A DNA stretch of 64,000 nt from Bacteroidota bacterium. Lineage in GTDB: Bacteria; Bacteroidota; Bacteroidia; JAFLBG01. How positions within the stretch are numbered: position 1 is the first letter of the stretch; the number at the start of each line of letters is the position of its first letter. The notes below the pieces were generated by a model that did no database searches, was not told the DNA's origin, and was given only the letters and a program-made list of their open reading frames with translations. The translations under genes were made by a program, and so were the position numbers. Of this stretch, positions 8,737-16,205 are shown piece after piece. Location: positions 33,068 to 97,067 of the forward strand of contig JAFLBG010000010.1 of assembly GCA_017303975.1 (NCBI GenBank), read 5' to 3'.

Positions 8737-9559
8737 TTTTTGGAAGAGAACCATAACGGGCACTTTTTTTATTATAGTAGTTATTGCTTCTATTATTTAT
8801 TCTTGGCAATCGGCATTTACATTATTCTTCATAATCTCCATTTTAGGATTACTTGAGTTTTATAAATTAATTAGTATTTCGACATACAAACCGCTTAAAG
8901 CATACGGGATTATAGTTGCTATATTTGTATGGCTTGTAAACACACCTATTCTAAGCTATTTTTACAGTGATGTCAAATTAGACAAGCTATTTGCAGCATT
9001 ACCGCCACTACTTTTTTTAAGCTTGCTACTTGAGTTGTTTCGAAAAAAAGAAAATCCAATGGGCAATACAGCCGTTACATTATTAGGCGTGTTGTATATA
9101 CCAGTATCATTTACCTTATTATTCGACCCTGTTTTTATACTGGAAGCAAATGCAACTAACTACTCGTACGAGGGAATTATAGGCATATTTATCATTCTTT
9201 GGAGCAACGATACAGGAGCGTATTTAGTTGGTTCTAAAATTGGAAAAAATAAATTATTCGAACGTATATCGCCCGGGAAAACGTGGGAAGGAACAATTGG
9301 AGGTGCTGTATTTGCTGTACTCGCAGGATATATAGTATCCAAATTTTACACCATTCACAACACAACAGATTGGATGGCAATTGCCTTAATCATTGCTGTT
9401 ATTGGCACATTGGGCGACCTTATCGAATCTCAACTAAAAAGAAGTGTTGGCGTAAAAGATTCCGGCACCATATTACCCGGACATGGTGGAATTCTAGATC
9501 GTTTCGACAGTTTTATTCTCATTATTCCATTTATTTACTTCTATCTAAAAGTATTTTAG
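8729..9559 (+). CDS. cdsA: Phosphatidate cytidylyltransferase
   Basis: A 276-residue polytopic membrane enzyme that makes CDP-diacylglycerol from phosphatidate and CTP. The family signature is intact: SPGKTWEGTIGG near residue 180, then GDLIESQLKRSVGVKDSG and PGHGGILDRFDS near the C-terminus, which carry the metal-binding acidic residues. About seven hydrophobic segments precede and flank the motif. Translation starts at a GTG (8729) that overlaps the end of the DUF2007 gene; no ATG fits the N-terminus MNNFWKRTITG better. It is the last gene of the rsfS-ftsH operon. Confidence 0.93.
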   Translation: MNNFWKRTITGTFFIIVVIASIIYSWQSAFTLFFIISILGLLEFYKLISISTYKPLKAYGIIVAIFVWLVNTPILSYFYSDVKLDKLFAALPPLLFLSLLLELFRKKENPMGNTAVTLLGVLYIPVSFTLLFDPVFILEANATNYSYEGIIGIFIILWSNDTGAYLVGSKIGKNKLFERISPGKTWEGTIGGAVFAVLAGYIVSKFYTIHNTTDWMAIALIIAVIGTLGDLIESQLKRSVGVKDSGTILPGHGGILDRFDSFILIIPFIYFYLKVF

Positions 9560-9669
9560 GGAGGTTTCGCCTACGTTTCTACCTTTTTTACCGACTTTTA
9601 CCTATACTGCACCTAAATACGCTACTTTACAGGCGTTTACCATTGTACATTTGAATAAAAATAATTACT

Positions 9670-10443
9670 ATGAACACGGAATTTAAAAATGATTTAAGAA
9701 GTAAAATAGAAAGACACCATGCACTAGAAAGCAAGCCCGGTAAAATATTGGGAGGTGTACTAGTTATTGTTGTTGGTGCTATTTTACTAGCCCATAAATT
9801 GGGCGTGGTATTCCCCGACTGGTTTTTTAGTTGGCAAATGTTTTTAATTGTACTTGGATTATTTCTGGGGCTAAAGAGAATGTTTCGTTCTAAAGGTTGG
9901 TTTATACCAATTATCATTGGCGCATTCTTTTTAATAGATGAGTATATAATTACACTTTCTATCGGAGAATATTTTTGGCCTATACTTATTATAGGTATTG
10001 GACTTTTCATGATTATTAAATCGACACGAAAAAAAAAAGAATTTTTCTCGACTTATAAAGATGTAAGCAATTTTGGAACTGTCGAAGTGCACCCGGACAA
10101 CTCTCTTTCAACAACTTCTATTTTTGGAGGCGTAAAAAAAAATATCACTTCTAAAAATTTTAAAGGCGGAGACATTACTTGCGTAATGGGTGGAGCTGAA
10201 ATAGATTTTATGCAGGCAGATATAGAAGGCGATGCCGTATTAAATATAACTGTGGTATTTGGAGGAGTAATGCTTGTAGTACCATCTAATTGGCAAATAA
10301 AATCAGGGCAGGAATCTACAGTAATAATGGGATCTGTAGAAGACAGACGAGTAATGCCTTTGAACACAACATCAGATTCTACAAAAACACTTACAATAAA
10401 AAGCTCTACAATATTTGGCGGAATTGAAATAAAAAATTATTAA
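9670..10443 (+). CDS. LiaF/LiaI-like transmembrane envelope protein
   Basis: A 257-residue protein. It has a cytoplasmic N-terminus, four membrane helices between residues 28 and 118 (one ends IGAFFLIDEYII), and a C-terminal soluble domain of short beta repeats (SIFGGVKKNIT, VMGGAEIDFMQADI, VFGGVMLVVPSNW, STIFGGIEIKNY). That arrangement is the LiaF / YvqF pattern, in which the soluble part forms a beta-helix-like stack. In Firmicutes LiaF restrains the LiaRS envelope-stress kinase. Here a LytS-type kinase and LytTR regulator lie three genes downstream in the same orientation, so a similar sensing role is plausible but inferred. Confidence 0.78.
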   Translation: MNTEFKNDLRSKIERHHALESKPGKILGGVLVIVVGAILLAHKLGVVFPDWFFSWQMFLIVLGLFLGLKRMFRSKGWFIPIIIGAFFLIDEYIITLSIGEYFWPILIIGIGLFMIIKSTRKKKEFFSTYKDVSNFGTVEVHPDNSLSTTSIFGGVKKNITSKNFKGGDITCVMGGAEIDFMQADIEGDAVLNITVVFGGVMLVVPSNWQIKSGQESTVIMGSVEDRRVMPLNTTSDSTKTLTIKSSTIFGGIEIKNY

Positions 10444-10463
10444 TGGCTAATTAGGCAACTGAA

Positions 10464-10805
10464 ATGAATTGGTATACTTCTAAAATTGTTTTTCAAATAA
10501 TATGTGGCAATGGAATACATACACCACAATTTGATAGTCAAGTCCGTCTTATAATGGCAAATACAGAAGATGAGGCATATGTAAAAGCATCAAAAATTGG
10601 GATTGCCGAACAGGACTCGTTTACCAATAAGGCATTCGAAAAAGTGGAATGGAAATTTATTGCCGTAACTGAAATTTCTAGAATAACAGAATTGAAAGAT
10701 GGAATAGAAGTTTATTCTCAAATAGATGAAAACGACAACCCTGCGAACTATATTTCGATGTTAGTTCAAAAAGAAAAGAGCTTGCAAACAGTTTTTGTTA
10801 ATTAA
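10464..10805 (+). CDS. DUF4288-type protein
   Basis: A 113-residue soluble protein. It opens with MNWYTSKIVFQIICG, contains SQVRLIMANTEDEAYVKASKIG, and later has VEWKFIAVTEI and LKDGIEVYSQI. This is the strand-helix-strand layout of DUF4288 proteins (W-Y-x-x-K/R start, 'A-x-x-EDEA' helix start, 'F-x-G/A-V-x-x-I' strand). The function is unknown. It sits 20 nt after the LiaF-like gene and 45 nt before the TM2 gene and is probably part of that operon. Confidence 0.65.
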   Translation: MNWYTSKIVFQIICGNGIHTPQFDSQVRLIMANTEDEAYVKASKIGIAEQDSFTNKAFEKVEWKFIAVTEISRITELKDGIEVYSQIDENDNPANYISMLVQKEKSLQTVFVN

Positions 10806-10850
10806 TAACACAAATAAAATCTTATATTAATACAAACTAAAACAAACCAA

Positions 10851-11210
10851 ATGGATCAAAAAGTATTGTCTATGCTTCCCGGATTAGAAGCAGATGAAAT
10901 GATGTACATTCAAGAGCTTCTAAAAAATTTATCCGAAGACCAACAAAAACAGTTTATTCTTCTTTACCAAGGGAAGCGAAAAGATCCTCAAACCATACTA
11001 ATTTTTACACTAGTAGGATTTCTTGGATTTGCAGGAATACAGCGCTTTGCAGTTGATGAAATTGGAATGGGAATAGCCTACTTGTTTACAGGAGGGTTTT
11101 GTGGAATAGGTACAATTATCGACCTAATTAATCACAAGAAACTAACATCCGAATTCAATAGAAAAAAAGCATTAGAGTGCTGCAATATGGCTAAAGTAAT
11201 GGCCAACTAA
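10851..11210 (+). CDS. TM2-domain membrane protein
   Basis: A 119-residue protein with an N-terminal soluble part (about 1-45, helical, many Gln/Asp) and a TM2 domain. The first membrane helix (ILIFTLVGFLGFAGIQRF) is followed by a short conserved turn with aromatic/acidic residues and a second helix (GIAYLFTGGFCGIGTIIDLI). TM2 proteins are small membrane proteins of poorly known function. Its position between a LiaF-like gene and a LytS/LytTR pair links it to envelope sensing by context only. Confidence 0.8.
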   Translation: MDQKVLSMLPGLEADEMMYIQELLKNLSEDQQKQFILLYQGKRKDPQTILIFTLVGFLGFAGIQRFAVDEIGMGIAYLFTGGFCGIGTIIDLINHKKLTSEFNRKKALECCNMAKVMAN

Positions 11211-11273
11211 TTTTAACTACCCATGCATCTATTGTACATATTAGCATACAGCTATTTTTAATAACAATAGAGC

Positions 11274-12302
11274 ATGGGTATTTCATACCAAAAGTTATTC
11301 TTTATTCTTGGTGGATGGTATCTGCTTTGGTTAGCAGCCCACACTTTTATTGTCTATCAATTCTATCTAGATTTCTATTTAGCTCTTACAGATAGTTTAC
11401 TAAGTAATATTCCACTTTTTATTATTTGTTCGCTATTGGTAATTATTCTTAAATACTACCAACCCAATACCAATAATATTGTCAATCTACTAGTTTGGAT
11501 ACTTGTATTATCCGCAATTTATATTGGTCTATTAAAATTAATTTTCCCCATATTCATTGCAAACACCTCAGTAGCCCCACTATTCGAGAAGTCGACTTAC
11601 ATACGCTATTGTGTAGCACTTTTACTTATGAGTTTTGTTTTGGTGCTTAGTTGGGTGTGGCAAACCATCAATGAAATAAAACTAGTGGAACAACGTAAAC
11701 TACAAATAGAGCAACTTGCTAAGGATGCCGAGTTAAATTCCATCAAACAACAATTACAACCACATTTTTTATTCAATAGCCTCAACTCCATAAGTGCGCT
11801 TATTACCATTAAACCGGAAGACGCAAGAAAAATGATATCACAACTATCCGATTTTTTTAGAGGCACTTTAAAGAACGACACGCAACAACTAATTACAATT
11901 GAAGAAGAAATAAAATATTTACAACTCTATTTAGATATTGAAAAAATACGTTTTTCTAATCGACTCGATGTTGCAATAGAATTGGATTCAGCCTTAACAT
12001 CGTGCAAGTTACCCTCATTACTCTTACAACCTGTGGTTGAAAACGCCATTAAATATGGGCTTTACGACACCACAGAAAAAGTGCTTATCTCTATTTCTAC
12101 GAAAAGACTAGAAAACGATTTAGTTATTTCTATATCAAATCCATATGATAATAAAAGCGTGTCCACTAGAAACGGAACAGGATTTGGGCTATCGTCCATA
12201 AGCAGAAGACTACTTTTGTTATATGGCAGAAACGATTTATTAGAGCTTAGTCAGCAAGGAAATATATTTACTACCACCATTAAAATACCTCAACATGCAT
12301 AG
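11274..12302 (+). CDS. LytS/YehU-type sensor histidine kinase
   Basis: A 342-residue kinase. Four membrane helices (about residues 8-130) are followed by a short coiled coil (VEQRKLQIEQLAKDAELNSIKQQ). Next comes the His_kinase motif QPHFLFNSLNSISALI with the phosphorylated His at 164, then an HATPase domain with LLLQPVVENAIKYG (N box) and GTGFGLSSISRRLLLLYG (G box). No extracellular sensor domain is present, so the membrane part or a partner, perhaps the LiaF-like or TM2 protein, must sense the signal. Its last 8 nt overlap the response-regulator start. Confidence 0.92.
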   Translation: MGISYQKLFFILGGWYLLWLAAHTFIVYQFYLDFYLALTDSLLSNIPLFIICSLLVIILKYYQPNTNNIVNLLVWILVLSAIYIGLLKLIFPIFIANTSVAPLFEKSTYIRYCVALLLMSFVLVLSWVWQTINEIKLVEQRKLQIEQLAKDAELNSIKQQLQPHFLFNSLNSISALITIKPEDARKMISQLSDFFRGTLKNDTQQLITIEEEIKYLQLYLDIEKIRFSNRLDVAIELDSALTSCKLPSLLLQPVVENAIKYGLYDTTEKVLISISTKRLENDLVISISNPYDNKSVSTRNGTGFGLSSISRRLLLLYGRNDLLELSQQGNIFTTTIKIPQHA

Positions 12303-13035
12303 TGTTTTATTAATTGATGACGAATTATTAGCCAGGGCATTGGTAAAAGAGTTTTTATCGGACTTCCCAGAGTTTAAAGTAATAGGCGAATGTAATGATG
12401 GATTTGAAGGATTTAAAGCAATACATACACTTAAGCCCGACTTAATTTTTCTAGATATTCAAATGCCAAAACTAAACGGCTTTGAAATGCTTGAAATAGT
12501 TGAACATCCTACAAATGTAATTTTCACTACTGCATTTGATGAGTTTGCTGTTAAAGCCTTTGAAGCGCATGCCGTTGATTATTTATTGAAACCATTTAGC
12601 AAAGAGCGTTTCAAAAAAGCGCTAGAAAAATATGTAACTCAAAAAGAAAATCAAAAAAAATCAACAGATGCATTGCTAGAAAAGATTACAGGAAAAGAGG
12701 ATGAAACCAAACGAATTGTTGTAAAATCAGGCAACAGCTTAAAAATTCTAGCAACGGAGGAGGTCGAACACATTGAGGCTTACGATGATTATGTTAAAAT
12801 TTTTACACTCGATGGCAATTTATATGTAAAGAAAAAAACAATGTCGTTTTACGAAAAAACATTACCTCAAAAAAATTTTATTAGAGCACACCGATCCTAT
12901 ATTTTACAAGTACAACAAATAGTTAGGTTAGAGCCTTACGAAAAAGACGGATACTTGGCCATTTTAAAATCAAACAAAAAAATTCCCGTAAGTAAGACAG
13001 GATATAGCAAACTAAAAGAGCTATTAAATTGGTAA
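12295..13035 (+). CDS. LytTR-family response regulator
   Basis: A 246-residue regulator. The receiver domain has DDE at residues 8-10, phospho-acceptor Asp54 in IFLDIQMPKLNG, and a conserved Lys in YLLKPFSKERF. A linker leads to a LytTR DNA-binding domain (about 140-246) with IVVKSGNSLKIL, VEHIEAYDDYVKIFT, FIRAHRSYIL and the ending IPVSKTGYSKLKELL. LytTR regulators bind paired imperfect direct repeats upstream of targets. It is translationally coupled to the kinase (8-nt overlap) and closes the operon. Confidence 0.93.
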   Translation: MHSVLLIDDELLARALVKEFLSDFPEFKVIGECNDGFEGFKAIHTLKPDLIFLDIQMPKLNGFEMLEIVEHPTNVIFTTAFDEFAVKAFEAHAVDYLLKPFSKERFKKALEKYVTQKENQKKSTDALLEKITGKEDETKRIVVKSGNSLKILATEEVEHIEAYDDYVKIFTLDGNLYVKKKTMSFYEKTLPQKNFIRAHRSYILQVQQIVRLEPYEKDGYLAILKSNKKIPVSKTGYSKLKELLNW

Positions 13036-13042
13036 AATTAAA

Positions 13043-13074
13043 AAGCCAAGTAAGCAGAACCGCTTACTTGGCTT
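13043..13074 (-). terminator. Intrinsic terminator after the beta-helix T9SS protein gene
   Basis: A perfect 13-bp stem, AAGCCAAGTAAGC (13043-13055) with GCTTACTTGGCTT (13062-13074), and a 6-nt loop. On the minus strand it is followed by TTTTTAATTTTA, the expected T-tract, so it terminates the gene ending at 13091. It also lies 8 nt after the LytTR stop and may stop plus-strand transcripts. Confidence 0.85.
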
Positions 13075-13090
13075 AAAGAGGAAGGATAAA

Positions 13091-14776
13091 CTAATTGTTA
13101 ACTACAAGTTTGCTAACTTGTTTTTCTGAACCATTTACTGAAATAGCAACAAAATAAATTCCTGCTTTAGCAGTACTTAAATCAACTGCTGTATGTTGAT
13201 TTCCTAAAGAAAGATTTGCAAGTTCAGTAGCATAAACTACCTTACCAGTTATGTCTAAAACTTGAATAACAACATCAGCTCTTTCTTTCAAACTAAAACC
13301 GATAGTAGCAATACCACTTGAAGGATTTGGATATACAGAAAGTAAAGACAATACATTACTTACTTCTCTTATTCCTGTGTTAATAACTAACCCCGAAAAT
13401 TTAGTATCTGTAAAAGATGCTCCAGTTGCGGCAACAGAAGTATTATTCATCAATCTAAAATCAGCTGTATCGCTTAATGCAGTTGGAAACGGATCTACCC
13501 AAGCTATTTGAGCAACTGTCTGAGTTGTATCATTACCATCTTGAGAAAAGAATGTATAATAAAAACTATTTGAAGCAGTTGCCAATGGATCAGATGCTCC
13601 TACAATCAAATTATTTGCAAACACAGCAGAGTCTCCAATAAAATTATCTTCAGTTGCAGATCCTTCTATTGACACTCCTTTACTCCAACCTACTATTATT
13701 GAATTAAATGTTGAGATAGAAGTATTTCTTCTGATACGCAACGCCTTTCCAAACGCTTGATTAGAAGGCAATGAAGTATTACCATCTCTTTTAGGTCCTA
13801 CTAAAGTAATATTTGAGAAAATTCCTGACGTCAGTGGAGTTCTTCCTGATCCCGGGTCAAAATTATCCGATTCAAAACCATTTGAATCTTTACCAGTATC
13901 AGAAATATCTTTATCCCTTATAGCAAGCCCAAACTGAACATTTCCAGCCCAACCATGATCAGTATCAAAATCATCATCTAAGCCTCTAAACGCAATTAAG
14001 TATTTTGCATTTACAGCACCACCAAACCATTCGTAAGAATCATCTCCTGAATAAGAAACTTGGATATGGTCTATTTTTGTTTTTCTTCCAACACTTCCCA
14101 TTGTCAAGCCATTTATTTCCGAATTACTTGCAGATGATAATGCAACCCCCGCATACTCTATTCTTACATAAGAAAGCACTCCGGAACTATCATCATTATT
14201 ATTTCCACCATGCAATATTTCAGGAAAATTGCTTGAAAACCCTTCTATATAATTCGTATTTGGATTGGTTGAGCAGCTTCCACAAGATGTATTAGTAACA
14301 CCGTAGCCAAGTATTATCAAGCCTCCCCAATCTCCCGGCAATCTATTGTTTACACCTTGGTCGGAAGTAAAAACAATAGGATTTGCGACAGTTCCTTGTG
14401 CAATAATTTTGGCACCTTGTGCAATAATTAAGCAGCTCTTGGTTGCTTGATCTCCGTAAATTATTGTTCCCGGCTGTATAGTAAGCACAGCGCCATTCTT
14501 AACAGAAATATTCCCAACTAGTTTATACACATTAGAAGATGTCCATGTGGTGTTAGTTGTAATATCTGAATTAATGGTTTGTGTAACTGTAGTAGGATAC
14601 GATTTAACATCTGGATTCCATTCTGCCCATCCTGCAGTCCAATCATTCGAACTTACTCCTGTCATTCCATCTGTAACCGGGAACGCACCTTTGTAGGTAA
14701 CCGGTGTAAAAAATGGCTGTGCTAACATACTACCTGTAAGCAGTGCAGCAGAAATAAATGTGTAAATTTTTTTCAT
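13091..14776 (-). CDS. Secreted T9SS type A sorting-domain protein (right-handed beta-helix-like)
   Basis: A 561-residue exported protein. It has a signal peptide (MKKIYTFISAALLTGSMLA, cut before Q), then a repeat-rich body. The body includes VKNGAVLTIQPGTIIYG, IIAQGAKIIAQGTVANPIVFTSD and DWGGLIILGYG, which are typical of beta-helix surface proteins annotated in many Bacteroidota. The C-terminal 80 residues (from VYPNPSSGIATI) are a type A T9SS sorting domain ending VSKLVVNN. The protein should cross the outer membrane by T9SS and be anchored or released after CTD cleavage. The middle contains many Asp- and Gly-rich turns. Its specific ligand or role is not known. It is monocistronic. Confidence 0.82.
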   Translation of the reverse strand: MKKIYTFISAALLTGSMLAQPFFTPVTYKGAFPVTDGMTGVSSNDWTAGWAEWNPDVKSYPTTVTQTINSDITTNTTWTSSNVYKLVGNISVKNGAVLTIQPGTIIYGDQATKSCLIIAQGAKIIAQGTVANPIVFTSDQGVNNRLPGDWGGLIILGYGVTNTSCGSCSTNPNTNYIEGFSSNFPEILHGGNNNDDSSGVLSYVRIEYAGVALSSASNSEINGLTMGSVGRKTKIDHIQVSYSGDDSYEWFGGAVNAKYLIAFRGLDDDFDTDHGWAGNVQFGLAIRDKDISDTGKDSNGFESDNFDPGSGRTPLTSGIFSNITLVGPKRDGNTSLPSNQAFGKALRIRRNTSISTFNSIIVGWSKGVSIEGSATEDNFIGDSAVFANNLIVGASDPLATASNSFYYTFFSQDGNDTTQTVAQIAWVDPFPTALSDTADFRLMNNTSVAATGASFTDTKFSGLVINTGIREVSNVLSLLSVYPNPSSGIATIGFSLKERADVVIQVLDITGKVVYATELANLSLGNQHTAVDLSTAKAGIYFVAISVNGSEKQVSKLVVNN

Positions 14777-14950
14777 ATTCTGTGTTTAATTTAGGTTTCT
14801 AATTATGTATTATGTACTTATTCAAATACATGTGTGAAATTAGAATGAGTGAATTACCTAATATTTAACACAGAATTACCACTAAATTAAATGTGCATTA
14901 ATTGAATGTTAAGCAAGCTCGAAGCTCGAATAATAAGGAGAAATGCAGAA

Positions 14951-16144
14951 TTAGCCCTTGTATGAATATACTCCATTAGAGCTATTAATAGTAAGTTGTT
15001 TATTTCCTGCCTCTACCCTACCTATAATTTTTGCATCTATCGAAAACTCATTGATAGAAATATCTATAATTTTCTTTGCGGTTTCTTTGTCAGTATAAAT
15101 TTCTAATCTGTGTCCCATGTTAAATACCTTATACATTTCTTGCCAAGAGGTATTGCTTTCTTTTTGAATTAGTTCAAAAACGGGAGGTATATCAAATAAA
15201 TCGTCTTTTACAATATGTATATCATCTACAAAATGCAGCACCTTTGTTTGTCCACCACCACTGCAATGCACCATTCCATCTATTTTATTTCTAAATTTTT
15301 CTATTATTCTTTTGGCAATGGGAATATATGTTCGAGTCGGAGACAAAACTAATTTACCTACGGTTGTTTCTACATTTCCTGCAAATTTATCTTGAATAGA
15401 AACTTTATCAGTAAGATTTTTTGTGCCAGAATACACGATACTTTTTTCCAAAGAATTATCATAACTCTCCGGATATTTTTCTGCTATATAATTCGAAAAA
15501 ACATCGTGTCTGGCAGCAGTAAGTCCATTGCTCCCGATTCCGCTATTATACTCTGTTTCGTAAACAGCTTTTCCAAAAGACGCCAAACCCACAATTACGT
15601 TTCCGTGCTTTATATTTTTATTGTCTATCACATCGCTTCTCTTCATTCTACACACAATGGTGCTATCTACAATAATAGTTCTTACTAAATCGCCCACATC
15701 AGCTGTTTCGCCTCCGGTGGAAAAAATTTCAGCACCAAAAGATTTTATACTTTGTAATACCTCCTCCGAGCCGTTGATGATGGCAGCAAGTACATCTTTG
15801 GTGATTAAATTTTTATTTCTACCAATGGTAGAAGATATCATCATGTTATCAATTGCACCTACACAAAGCAAGTCATCTGTATTCATCACAATAGCATCTT
15901 GGGCAATGCCTTTCCACACACTGATATCGCCTGTTTCCTTCCAATAGCTGTATGCCAAAGAAGATTTGGTGCCAGCACCATCAGCATGCATTACAATGCA
16001 ATAGTTAGGGTCTCGGCCTAAATAATCAGGAACAATTTTACAAAACGCTTTTGGAAATAATCCTTTGTCTATATTTTTTATAGCAGCGTGCACATCTTCT
16101 TTAGAAGCAGATACTCCTCGCTGATTGTATTTTGTGTCGCTCAT
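14951..16144 (-). CDS. purM: Phosphoribosylformylglycinamidine cyclo-ligase (AIR synthase)
   Basis: A 397-residue PurM. The N-terminal MSDTKYNQRGVSASKEDVHAAI and HADGAGTKSSLAY match the ATP/FGAM-binding region. TDDLLCVGAIDNMMISSTIGRNK, the glycine-rich STGGETADVGDLVRTIIVDST and the later MVHCSGGGQTKVL complete the AIR synthase fold. It closes the imidazole ring of FGAM with ATP to give AIR in purine synthesis. At close to 400 residues it is longer than E. coli PurM (345), as is normal for Bacteroidota. It follows the OmpA-type gene on the same strand, separated from it by a terminator, so it probably has its own promoter. Confidence 0.92.
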   Translation of the reverse strand: MSDTKYNQRGVSASKEDVHAAIKNIDKGLFPKAFCKIVPDYLGRDPNYCIVMHADGAGTKSSLAYSYWKETGDISVWKGIAQDAIVMNTDDLLCVGAIDNMMISSTIGRNKNLITKDVLAAIINGSEEVLQSIKSFGAEIFSTGGETADVGDLVRTIIVDSTIVCRMKRSDVIDNKNIKHGNVIVGLASFGKAVYETEYNSGIGSNGLTAARHDVFSNYIAEKYPESYDNSLEKSIVYSGTKNLTDKVSIQDKFAGNVETTVGKLVLSPTRTYIPIAKRIIEKFRNKIDGMVHCSGGGQTKVLHFVDDIHIVKDDLFDIPPVFELIQKESNTSWQEMYKVFNMGHRLEIYTDKETAKKIIDISINEFSIDAKIIGRVEAGNKQLTINSSNGVYSYKG

Positions 16145-16170
16145 ATAGATTGAAAAAGGAGCTAAAACAA

Positions 16171-16197
16171 TCAGTCCCGATGGTTAGTCGGGACTGA
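16171..16197 (-). terminator. Intrinsic terminator after the OmpA-type gene
   Basis: TCAGTCCCGA (16171-16180) pairs perfectly with TCGGGACTGA (16188-16197) around a 7-nt loop, 9 nt past the minus-strand stop at 16206. The minus-strand continuation is TTGTTTTAGC. It separates this gene from purM. Confidence 0.8.
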
Positions 16198-16205
16198 GAA
16201 TATTT

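Noticed and set aside
14005..14295. Plus-strand frame of 96 codons rich in His, Phe and Leu
   Set aside because: It is antisense to the clearly coding T9SS beta-helix-like gene and its composition is that of a reverse-frame shadow.
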